Shown here piece by piece: positions 14,278-24,225 of a stretch of DNA of 64,000 nt. The stretch is taken from assembly GCF_009870125.1 (NCBI RefSeq), contig NC_046683.1, forward strand, positions 51,909,869 to 51,973,868. Direction: 5' to 3'. The notes under the pieces are model-generated. The model was given only the letters and a program-made list of their open reading frames with translations. It was not told the DNA's origin and did not search any database. Numbering within the stretch: the first letter of the stretch is position 1; every line of letters begins with the position of its first letter. The stretch is from Drosophila pseudoobscura. Lineage: Eukaryota > Arthropoda > Insecta > Diptera > Drosophilidae. Position numbers and translations under genes: made by a program.

Positions 14278-14789
14278 CGGATCTGTTATGATATGCGCAA
14301 ATTATCGCAAATTGCTGGCATAAGTGAGGAAGACTCTAGAGTGTCAAGGGTGCTAATTGAGCTACATATATGCCTCCACGGCTTCTGTCCTGATTTGTAT
14401 CAAAAGTTTGGTTGGATGGCTAATACTTAAGTTGACTAAAATTTCGAGTCCATTTGGTGTTAAGATCAAGAATACGCTTTAATAACCTAGATGAAAGTTA
14501 ATCATTTACTAACAGACTACCAGAATGATCACTCTGCACCGTTTTATACCTCAAACCTATTTAGAGTATAATGTTTAGTATCAGCCACAAGGAAATAAAT
14601 ATTTCAGTCATTCGAAACATTTGTCGGGAATAAATCTAATAACACTTTTCATTCATTGGAAATAGTTGGTCGAAATATATCTTAATCCCTAAAATGAATA
14701 AATGAAAATGGATAAAGAAAATAGTGAGTGAAATATAGTGAAAAATAAATTGTTAGCACAAATAGGAATAATGAAATAAAATAAATTTA

Positions 14790-14890
14790 TTCCGATCAGC
14801 ACTTAAGCCGAAAACCAATAGCCGGGAAGTAAGAAGTCGGGAAGCCACATCCCGTTAAGCCCCCACAATATCATCAACCAAAAGTTAAGT
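14790..14890 (+). repeat. Dispersed repeat, copy 1
   Basis: This segment resembles 39020-39145. Shared blocks include AGCCGGGAAG, TCGGGAAGCC/TCGGAAAGTC and CCCGTTAAGCCCC, followed by ACAAYA..ATYAACCAAAA. Identity is patchy but colinear for about 100 nt. There is no coding capacity, so the family is unknown to me. This copy sits just left of the tandem duplication at 14970-18893. Confidence 0.6.
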
Positions 14891-14969
14891 TAAAGATAGT
14901 TCCGTACCTTGCTGTACGTTGTTTCACTTTGCGATGTACCTATTGATACTTTGTTTCCATTTGATATGG

Positions 14970-16600
14970 TTTAAAATGAAACTTTAAAATTCAATTACAA
15001 AATAACCGTGCCCGAACGTGTAATAATAATAATACTCTTTCTTGATGAATCGCGATATATTGAGGGTATTTATTTTTCTAGTTTTTTCTTGCACAGGTCC
15101 TTGTATTGAACATTTACCCTAAACTCTCCCACTCACGAATCTATAGCTGCTGGGTCTTTTCTGCGGAGGGGGACACGTTCCTCAAAAAAATACAACACAA
15201 GTCACTGGGGTGCTGCCCATACGCAATGCCGTCCATAGGTCCCACCGCCTCGGGCTGTCAGATGCAGGATCAGGAGCAGGGAGAATGGCGGACACAGTCC
15301 AGAACAAACGATATCAGGCCGGGGAAGGCTGGGGCGTACAGAAGCAGAAACTTCCACAGAAGTTCTATCGTCATACGATTGTGCTGTACAGAGTTAAACA
15401 TTTGGGCGGTACATTTGCAGCGTGCGATAGTTGCCCCTCCTACTACATGGTGGAGTAGCTAATTTGCAAGTTCCAAGTTGCGAAAGTGATGGTAAGTAAT
15501 ATTTTACCAAACAATATTTCACCAAAAATTCAACATTTTTTCGAACGAAGACAAAGCTGATATCCAAGTGACTTATCCCCACGGTCGTACCCTGACTTAC
15601 ACTTACACTCTTACACAACTAAAGGAGAAAATTAACATGACGACCTTCAAAAAGTTATAAGTATCTCGGGATCATAATTTACGGTTTCCAAACCTACTCT
15701 GCTTGCATGTTGGGTCGTAAGTGAATGACTTTTAATTGCCGCTAGAACTGTGTTGCTTCGTGGATGGCCAGTTACTGAATGTAAGTTCGACAGCTTCCAG
15801 TATTTCTTCACTCCTCAGGATTGCTGGTTTCTATTTTATACCCGATACTCAAAATTAGTATAGGGGTATATTAGATTTTTGGTGAAAATGGATGTGTGCA
15901 ACGTCCAGAATGAAGCGTTTCCAACCCAATAAATAACACCCCATATATATTCTTGATCAGCATCAATAGCCGAGTCGATTGAGCCATGTCTGTCTGTCCG
16001 TCCGTCCGTCTGTCCGTCTCTATGAGCGCCTAGTGCTCAAAGGCAATAAAAGCTAGAGCAACGACATTTTGTATTCAGACTTCTGTAATATGTCACTGTT
16101 GCAAATGTTTTTTTAAAGTTCGCCCCACTCCCTTCCGCCCCCACAAAGCACGAAGATCTGTGGCATCCACAATATCAAAGATTCTCGTATCTTTCATTCA
16201 TTAAGAAAGTACTTTTCAAACGATTCCTATTTATTTAAACTATTTATATTTCTTTAAGCCTAATAATTCTTTTTCGCTCCACTAGTTAATAGCTACTTTC
16301 AATAGGTTTACACTCTTTACCAGGCTCATTTGACAAAGACATGCGGTTCGAGCTGCATGTAGTTCCAGAAAACATCCCTAACTGAGAATATATTGCCACC
16401 CAATTTAACACGAGCCGCCACGTGTCCCAGACTCCTTTTCCCCTAGTGTTGTTGATATGCCTGACCAGCTCAAGTGCTCCTCCGACGCGTGTGGCTAATT
16501 CGCTTTTTTCGAAAACCACAATGCATATCAATTACTCTATTAATTGAGAGGACGGCGCATGTTGCTGTTCCGGCTGCTGAGCGTGGGTCGAAAAGGAGAG
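14970..16600. repeat. Tandem duplication, left copy
   Basis: The left copy of a diverged tandem duplication. The block 14970-15410 matches 17690-18130, and 16238-16600 matches 18529-18893, in the same order and orientation. Shared stretches include CCACTCACGAATCTATAGCT, GGAGCAGGGAGAATGGC and CTCAAGTGYTCCTCCGACGC. The offset falls from about 2720 to about 2290 because this copy carries a ~410-nt DINE-like insertion (15826-16235). No intact gene is visible. A short frame common to both copies (HRLGL..A.SGAGRMADT) could be a gene remnant or chance. Confidence 0.8.
15826..16235 (+). mobile_element. DINE-1/Helitron-like non-autonomous element
   Basis: It begins TTTTATACCCGATACTCAAA and contains TTCTTGATCAGCATCAATAG, a (TGTC/CGTC)n pyrimidine run and CGCCTAGTGCTCAAAGGCAA, then a CCGCCCCCACAAAG block. 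I recall this arrangement from abundant Drosophila, particularly obscura-group, repeats of the DINE-1/INE-1 (Helitron-like) kind. It has no ORF. It interrupts the left copy of the tandem duplication, so it inserted after that event. Confidence 0.65.
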
Positions 16601-16797
16601 ACGAAAACACATTTCTTTGGCCAATAGGAAGAATTTCAGCTTGCTCACACCCAGACAACGCAAACAAAAATATCGAGCATTTACATCCGCTTCGTTTCTT
16701 CGTCTCGCATTCGATTACGAGCCAAATATTGAATATTCCCCTCATCCGAAAATGCTGATTGGTGCTATGTCTATATTGGCAAGCGCCTAAATTTAAA

Positions 16798-17225
16798 CAT
16801 GAGTCAGATGGTATGTTGCGCTTCAGGAAGAGTGGAACTACCTGAAATTAAGGCACTGCCAGAACCATTGAAGAGCTCGCTCATCGGCATGAATCCAGTT
16901 TCAACGCTGTTCCTGAAGTCCATCGTACATTCAATTCATGCTTCCAAAGGTACTCATTCGGAGCACCAGAAATAGTTCCCAATACGGCAAATGGTCAACA
17001 ATTCAATTCAACATTTCAAATCAAAGAACAAGTGTACTACAGTGTACTTTATGGGCGGTGAGGGCATCAATCGTGTAGACCACGAACGCGGCCTCGCTAA
17101 TCACGCTACAATAACCTCAAATCGCCAAAAACCAGGCGCATACTCGGCGAGCTGGATGACCCGACCTATTGAATGATCACAATGAATCATTGAAATTCAT
17201 AAAATCACACATGCCTTTTCCATCC
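16798..17225 (+). mobile_element. Decayed Helitron Rep/helicase N-terminal fragment
   Basis: Translated pieces resemble the Helitron-like N-terminal domain: MSQMVCCASGRVELPEIKAL and PEPLKSSLIG, then FNSCFQ.YSFGAPE, NGQQFNSTFQIKEQVYYSV, YFMGGEGINRVDHERGLAN and DHNESLKFIKS. These correspond to the family pattern of C-C-GxVxLP, FNxxFxxTSxG, FxIxGQxYHxxG, QLYFxD and LxxHNPxVxxFR. The pieces lie in different frames and are interrupted, so this is a dead fragment with no helicase domain. Its position between DINE-like copies suggests the autonomous relative of those repeats, but the link is inference. Confidence 0.75.
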
Positions 17226-17484
17226 GAAATTAAGCGTAGCGAAAACGTTACAACTGGCGACAGAGGTGGGATTGAACAATGGTTAAATTTAGTCTTACAA
17301 CTCGAACAATTAACGCAGAAATTGGCAGAGCGGGAGTTACCAACAAGTGGCTTGAAAGCCGAAGGAAAACCGGTTTCAAACTAGAGGAATCACGAGTACT
17401 TGGATGAGTTTTCGCTTGGAACTAATTGACTAATTACGCATACTCAATTGCATCAATATTGACAATTTGAATGGCAGAACAAAG

Positions 17485-17620
17485 TTTGCCGTATATGAGA
17501 ATAATGCCCAATGAGAATAAATATAGACAGAAAGACATGGCTCAATCGACTCGGCTATTGATGCTGATAAAGAATATATATACTTTATGGGGTCGAAAAC
17601 GCTTCCTTCTACACCCACTT
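17485..17620 (-). mobile_element. DINE-like fragment
   Basis: A reverse-orientation piece of the repeat at 15826-16235. It contains GACATGGCTCAATCGACTCG followed by GCTATTGATGCTGAT, and TACTTTATGGGGTCG then AACGCTTCCTTCT. It abuts the left edge of the right-hand duplication copy. Confidence 0.65.
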
Positions 17621-17689
17621 TGAGTAAATGGATCAAGAAAATAGTAAGTGAATCGGCGATATATTTTTTTCTTTTAATTAATTTAGGTA

Positions 17690-18893
17690 AAAATTAAGCT
17701 TTGAAATACAATTACGAAATTACAGTGTCTGTCCGCCAAATAGTTTCTATTAGTACTTCTGGAGAAAAAGCGATCCATTGAGAGTATATTTTTTTTTTTT
17801 TAGATTTTTGGAGCGCATGTCCTTGTATCAAACACTTACCTTAAACTCATCCACTCACGAATCTATAGCTAGAAAAAATTCCTCAGAAAAAATACAATAC
17901 AAGCCACTGGGGTCCTGCCCATACGCAGTCACTCACCTCCACCGCCTCGGGCTGAAAGGAGCAGAAACAGGAGCAGGGAGAATGGCCGACACAGAACAGT
18001 CAAAATAAACTATATCAGGCGGGGGAAGACTTGGGCGGACCGAAGCAGCAGCTACCACAACTGCACAGGCAATACGGTGGTCCTACACAGCAGCTGACCC
18101 GACAACTGCAGGACGGACAACGAGGACAGGGCGGCAATAACCAGTGCGCAATAGGCAATCAGCGTAGCCAGTATTTCTTTTAAACGTTGAGTGTATCTCC
18201 CGATTTCAAGACACACATAACACAGGCAGACGTACTGCACAGTTACCGCTGACATAAACCACTATTTTAATGTTGTTATGTTAAAGTTGTTCTTAAAATA
18301 TTTAATAAATAAATACGTACATATCATATTCATATGGCAAACACAGAAAAAACTTAAATCTATCCATGTATGCTACATTGTGGGCTAACTAACAGATAAT
18401 CTTTCCTTAATTCTTCTTACTTCAAAATAAACCCAAGAATCCTCTGAGTTGAATTTTTCCAACTATCCAAATATATTGAAAATATTTGTAAGTCTTTGTA
18501 TTTTACATGAAGCGATAATCTCAATCCTAACTATTTATATTTCTTTAAGCCTAATAATGATTTTTCGATCCACTAGTTAATAGCTACTTTCAATAGGTTT
18601 AGATACCTTACCCGGTTTATTTGAATAAGACAAACTTTCCGAGTTGCATGTAGTTCCAGCAAATATCCCTAACTGAGAATATATTGCCACCCAATTTAAC
18701 ACATTTAACGCGTGTCCCAGACTCCTTTTCCCCTAGTGTTGTTGATATGCCTGACCAGCTCAAGTGTTCCTCCGACGCGTGTGGCTAATTCGCTTTTTTA
18801 GAAAACCACAATGCATATCAATTACGATTTTTATTAAGAGAACGGATGTTGAGAGCACGTTGCTGTTTCGGCTGCTTTGGTCGAAAAGGAGAG
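17690..18893. repeat. Tandem duplication, right copy
   Basis: The right copy of the duplication described at 14970-16600. It lacks the DINE-like insertion. The middle part (18140-18520) is not obviously alignable to the left copy. Its right end lies in what is probably the 3' UTR of the minus-strand gene at 19186-23189. Confidence 0.8.
18830..18835 (-). terminator. Candidate poly(A) signal for the gene at 19186-23189
   Basis: TTTATT on the plus strand is AATAAA on the minus strand, 351 nt past the stop codon. It is the nearest canonical hexamer I noticed, and it lies inside the duplicated block. Confidence 0.3.
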
Positions 18894-19185
18894 GTTTTTT
18901 ACGAGCCTGCAGGCGTCTTCGTCACAGTGCAAATAGATGCCGAAACACAATGCCTGCGATTTGGACAAACAGATGAACACATACATAATTTTGTCAAATC
19001 CAGGCTCAATTCGGGGCAGAGCCCATACGAAATGTGCCCCAGGCCAATGAAATTCTAACAAGCGAAACAAATTCAATTTTTCAGGGTGTTCCCGATGTGC
19101 AACCCCTCGCTGGCATTCGTTCCGAACACGTAGAGCGGCGCCTTAGGCCAGTGCAGGGAAAGTGCTACTCGTCCATTCAGCACCG

Positions 19186-22100
19186 TCAGAATGGAACGAT
19201 TTCTTCTTCGTACAGCGGATCCAGTTCCAGGACGTGAGAGAAGTGGATGCTTGCTTGGCTGGTCCGCGGCAATGACAAGGACGAGGAGTGTGAGTCCGAG
19301 GACAACTCAATCACATCTGGCAAACAGGAGACTCTGTCTGAAGGTACTTGCCGGCAGATTCGCACTTGGAGCCCCTTGACCCTCATTTTACCTCGGACCC
19401 TATGACCACCACGGCCGCTTTGTTTGCGATTGAGAGGGGCTGGCGGATGAACTTCTTCGAGATCCGTTGAGGAATCAGAGGTTATGTGTCTGAAGATCTT
19501 TTTGGGCATCATCACGGACGAGGACGGTCTCGGCGAGTCGGAAGTAATATGCACAAATTTTTTAACTCGTTTTTTCCCGGTTTTCTGCATTTCAAATGTT
19601 GGCGTAGACGCATTGCTGTCTGTGGTGATGGAATAGCTGTGGCTTTGACTGCCTGGTCCTGGCTTTCTTCGTTTCCTCTGCGGTTTCTGTCTCTCTTGGA
19701 AGTAGGATTCAAAGTCGGTGCGCTTGATCCGAACTCGGCATTCACGCATCTGCTTCAAGTCCTGGAGAGTAAGAAGATTTAAGCGGACCTCGGCCGTGCG
19801 TGTTAGACACTCTTGGATAAGGCGTTTGGTTAGGTCGTCATCGTCATTTGGTGGATATGTTGATTCTTCTCCGTGGCTGCTTGTGTTGGAGCTTGGTGAA
19901 GTTTTGAAGCGCTTGTTTTTATATACCTGAGTAGTCGTTTCTGGTAAGAGATCTGCCGCCGACGTCGTCGCTCCGTCTCCCTCCTGCACTCCAGTTCCCG
20001 TCTCCTGGCTCACCTCCTTCTCTTTTTCATCGGGCTGCAACACGCCTGTCTCCATATTAAAATCAGACGATGTGGCCGGCGGAGGCGTTAACTCTTTACT
20101 TACACCAAACAAATTTTCGCAGGGCTCCTCGGTGGAGTCGTGCATGGCCATCGTTGAAGTTTCCGAATCCACGCTGTCAGTTTCCGATGGCCCGCGCGTC
20201 CCTCGTGGCACCGCAATCCCGTCTTTAGAGTGCGCTGGCGCGGTCCCTCTTAGAGTTTGCCAGCTCCTAAATTTGTTTAGAACTGAGCTGCATTCTCTCA
20301 GGCTACTGATATCGCTGGTTACATCCTGAAGCTCTTCTTTTTCAAAGCTCCAGATGTCGGCAAAGGCCTTGAAGCCGCTTGTTTCATTGCTGAACTTTGT
20401 TCGGCTATCCAGCAGATCGCCGAATGACCGCTTCTCCGAATTCGGCGCCACTTCTGGGGATGGGGACTTTGGCGGCTCGGACTCGGCCATAGATATAGGT
20501 TCAGCCTCAGGCTCGCGCTCAGTATCTTCTTCTGGTTCGGAATGGACAGCAGAGCAGATGGTGGGGGGCGATCGGCGACCACTTCGCATGCTCCGATCCA
20601 TGTCAGAAATCATGGCATTGGCAACCATAGCAGCAGCTCGAATGCGTGTTCTTCGGCCCGAGCCTGTGTAATAGGCCTCCGACTCGTCTGAAGCTGCCTC
20701 CTCCTCCTCATCTTCGGAGATCACTAAATATGGGTATATGTATAATTATAAGAATCAACTAATTGGGGTTGGCTTACCTTCATCCCAAAATTTGCGCGGT
20801 GGTTTCCGCTTCTTGGGCTGCTTAGGACACGGCTCCTCTTCTTTCTCATCGGCGCTCACTTCAGCCAGGTTTGCCGCATTCTCGTAACCCTCCTCAATGG
20901 TGCCATAGTCCAGTTGCGGGCGGTCCTTGTACTTGGCATAGTCAATTTTAAGAAACTCCAATCGATCGTTAGCCTCGGCCATATTGAGAGCCACGAACTT
21001 ATTCTTCAGATCCTTGCTCTTCAGCAGCGCGTTGCAACGCTCTTGCAAGGTGGACCAATCAAGGGCCCACGAATAGCGTTTGTTGCGCGGCTGAAAGATC
21101 ACTGTCAGAAGGTCCTTTACAAAGCTACGCGGCAGGCGCAATGCCTGCAAAGCCTTGTAGATGGGCTCGTAGTCTCCCACAGGGGCACTGTGATTGGTTA
21201 TGGTAACGATTTCATCGACATCAATTGTGGAGCTAAGCAACTCGTATTTGATGCTGAAAGGAGTTTGTACACTGCCGCCGCCCCTAGGCCCGGCTACCGC
21301 TCCGGCTCCGGCCCACTCATCATCAATGAAGCGCTTCTTTTTGATGCGAGAACAGCGCTTGACTTCATTATAGTTATTTGTTGTCGGATGGAGATAGAAA
21401 GCTGTCAGCCAGAACTCCGCCTCCATGAAGCCATGATCACTGAACACCTTGGCCAGATCCGCGTAGTTATTTGAAAGCTTGTGCTCTAAGTTAAGCATAA
21501 AGTCCGTTGTCAGGCCGGGATGATAGCGCCAAATTTCTATGGCATTCAGCTGCTGGCCAATGATCTTCAACAACAGAGCAATCTTGGCAAACTGCCAGCC
21601 TCGGAATTCCTGTGTAAAAATAGACATTTGAGCATTCTATGATGACATTAGTCGACTCATATGACTTACACGCTGTGCCAACAATTTGTAGACAAAGTCC
21701 AAGACCTCCTCGTTGTTGGGTACATTTTGAAAGACGGGGTCTATTTGCCGATCCAACTCCTCGTCGACATCTGCCAAGGGCTTCTCATCATCATCGAAGT
21801 TCTTGTAGTTGCCAATGTTGCTGGCTCGATTGCCCTTGCAGATCTGTTGCTGATAGTTAAGATTCAAGTTCACGGTGTACGGCTCGGCATGGCTATTCCG
21901 CTGAGACTCCAGCTTTTGCAGCTCGTTCAGAAGAAAGGTCTCGCTATTCTCCCTCTCCTCCACATAGCGATACATAAGGACCTTAAAGTGAGGCAAATGG
22001 GTGAGGAAATCGTGTTCGTTTAGGGCCATCAGCTCCAGCAACTGGTTACCCAGTACATAGCTTGTGTAGGCCTCCAGCATGACGGCGAACGAGGTGACCA

Positions 22101-23189
22101 GATTCAGCTTAAACTTCTTGAACACAATCTGCTCGAAGAAGCCGCTTTTGCTTAACCGCAGGCGTACACACACCTGTGCGATGAGACGAGCAGGAGTAAA
22201 GTTGATGTTCTCTGCAATTGGAGCTTCTTGCATGATCAAAGCATAAAAACGTATATTGAACATCTGTAAAGGATATCATTGATAAATTCATAAATGCGAA
22301 AGATTTCTCTGCTTACCATGTTGTCGATCACATAACCCCTATTTTCGTCCATTACGAAAATAGTCAATAGATATAAGTGTCCCACCAATGTTATGGCCGT
22401 CTTCTCATGCTCCAAAGATTCAAAGCTTGAATAGGCATTGGACTTGAGCCAAGCTGCCAGGACCTTGAGGGAGAGTTGCTTCACTGCCTCAAAGTTTCCC
22501 GCATTGAACAGTTGTATAAGCCGCAGCAGTATGATGTTCAGATTCTCCTGCTGCAGGAACGTGATATCTTCAGGAAAATGGAAGACACTCAGTAAACCTC
22601 CTACATGGAGCATTCCCCCACTCACCTTCATGTGTGGCAGCCAGCACGGAATGCTCAATGTTGTGATGCTTGTTCTGTCTCAGGTTGGCAAACAGCTGCT
22701 GCAGATAGGGCACGCGCCAAGGTTTTCCCTGAAGCTTCAGGATATATGGCCAATCGATTTTGGAGAGCCCTTCGATCTGGGCAAAGGATGACGTTGCCTT
22801 GCCCAGGTAGTAAAGTAACATGCGTTTTAGTCCCTCCGAACAGCTACTCCATTCTTGGCTGAACCACAACTGCAGCGAGTGGTGCGCCAGCACTTTAACG
22901 ACATGACGCAACGAATCCTCTCTCAGGCCATCAGGATTGGGTAGCTGACAAACCTCCCAGCCGTAGACCAATTGCATCAATCGTTGGTTCCCCATCAGCT
23001 CAAACACATCCACATCGCTGCTTTCAGTGCAGAACACGAACATTTTCTGTAAACAAAGGTTAAGCAATAGGCGATGGCGTGGTTGGGTCGGCTCAGACTT
23101 ACAGCTGAAAACTCATCGTAATCGAGCTTTGAGGCACAGTCAAGAAACTTCTGACCATTAAGCAGTTTTAGGGGCAAAATTACTTCCAT
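19186..23189 (-). CDS. Large predicted nuclear protein of unknown family (~1240 aa)
   Basis: Six exons on the minus strand: 23189-23103, 23046-22626, 22567-22317, 22263-21670, 21609-20778 and 20723-19186. The introns are 53-60 nt and all phases match, giving 1240 residues. I do not recognise the family. The first two thirds look helical and possibly HEAT-like (LLRLIQLFNAGNFEAV.., HVVKVLAHHSLQLWF, DFVYKLLAQRV), with no catalytic motif. After KQPKKRKPPRKFWDE, a likely nuclear signal, comes an acidic stretch (SEDEEEEAASDESE) and a long Ser/Glu-rich, probably disordered tail with two similar basic-SDS segments (KKFVHITSDSPR, KKIFRHITSDSS). It ends LDPLYEEEIVPF. The paired HITSDS motifs and acidic Ser runs suggest CK2-type sites. 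The overall build fits a chromatin or replication scaffold, which is inference only. The promoter is of the housekeeping motif 1 type. Confidence 0.88.
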
Positions 23190-23265
23190 TTTTAGATATT
23201 TTTATCACGGAAATTCACTTGTTTGACGGATTTTGCATTTTTTTGGAAGCCGGGCCGGGCGTATG

Positions 23266-23276
23266 CAGTGTGACCG
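23266..23276 (-). promoter_or_regulatory. Ohler motif 1 (M1BP site) upstream of the large gene
   Basis: The minus strand reads CGGTCACACTG, a perfect YGGTCACACTR motif 1. It lies 77 nt upstream of the start codon of the gene at 19186-23189. This motif marks TATA-less, broadly expressed Drosophila promoters and usually sits close to the start site. Confidence 0.75.
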
Positions 23277-23480
23277 CGGATTTACCGATAAAATATACGG
23301 TCTGACCCTCAGAAATATACCGAAACATACCGCCTCATTTTCAAAATATACCGTAAATATCCTGACGAGTTCAGGTTCTATTATACAATTTCTCGTTTTT
23401 GATATTACGACGAATATTACTAGCTAAATAGAACCCTCAGTTCTGCCCACATAATTTTATCCGATTAATGAATCTATTTG
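23277..23480 (-). repeat. Promoter-proximal dispersed repeat, copy A
   Basis: The reverse complement of this segment aligns with 40258-40450 over about 200 nt. Shared blocks include AATTATGTGGGCA, a T-AATATTCG block, AACGAG, TATAATAGAAC, TCGTCAG and TATATTTACGGTATATTTT. The opposite orientation fits the opposite strands of the two genes, since each copy lies just upstream of a start codon. Several GGTATATTT-like words give it internal repetition. Confidence 0.75.
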
Positions 23481-24110
23481 CTACACAATTGGTTAGTTTT
23501 TAGTCCTTGCTTTTATTGTATTTTGGCTAAAACAAGGCATAAATAACATAGTTCACTAAAAAAAACAGTCGCAATGTTGCTGGTATTTGAAGACATGATG
23601 CGTGTATAGGCCTTTGTACACCCTATTTCGTTGATTTTATATGAAAATCAAACGTAATTTATTAAGACCTTTTCTCAAATTGATATTCTTTAGACATATA
23701 CAAGTACATTATTAGTATCTTTTATATATTTAGGTCGATCCTGATACCTACTGAGCCTTGGAAGACAAACATTTTCTCAATTCTATGACATCCATTTCGC
23801 CCAGGGTATGTGTGCATGGAATGGGACTCATTGTTGTCAACCGGCTATGACTACTAATTCTTGGTTATTCTTTCTACTGTCGAATATTCCCAGCTATATA
23901 CATACATATGTAGAACATTTAGCCATGCCCACATTGTTTTACACGATTGATAAATCAATTTGTTACTTAATATGTTTATTCTAAATACTTGCTTTTATGG
24001 ATTTTGGATAAAACAAGGATTAAACAAAATAGTTCAACAAAAAAAACATTCCCAATGTTGCTATAGCCTTTGTTTACCCTATTTCGTTTATTTAATATGA
24101 AGATCCTGTT
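23440..24110. repeat. Direct duplication of ~200 nt
   Basis: Segment 23440-23660 recurs at about 23925-24110. Shared blocks include CTTGCTTTTATKGWATTTTG, ATAAAACAAGG-like, ATAGTTCA followed by AAAAAAAACA, CAATGTTGCT and CCCTATTTCGTT. The first copy overlaps the end of the dispersed repeat at 23277-23480. The second copy borders the satellite array. Neither has coding capacity. Confidence 0.7.
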
Positions 24111-24225
24111 TTCATGCATATGAGTATTATTCTTGGTCCCTGCAAAATATCGTTGAAATAGGTTTAAAACAGGGACAAAATTGTTTTTGCAATAATTGGA
24201 GCCTGGGATGATAAACATAAAAAAA

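Larger units (their letters stand above)
12959..14969. other. tap upstream region
   Basis: About 2 kb upstream of tap without a supported gene. It holds the candidate tap promoter, three CACGTG sites (14044-14277) and a copy of a dispersed repeat (14790-14890). ORFs in it, such as one of 127 codons at 14047-14430, show no recognisable domain. Confidence 0.5.

Noticed and set aside
14047-14430. 127-codon ORF in the tap upstream region
   Set aside because: No recognisable motif and no promoter. It spans the E-box cluster, more likely regulatory DNA.
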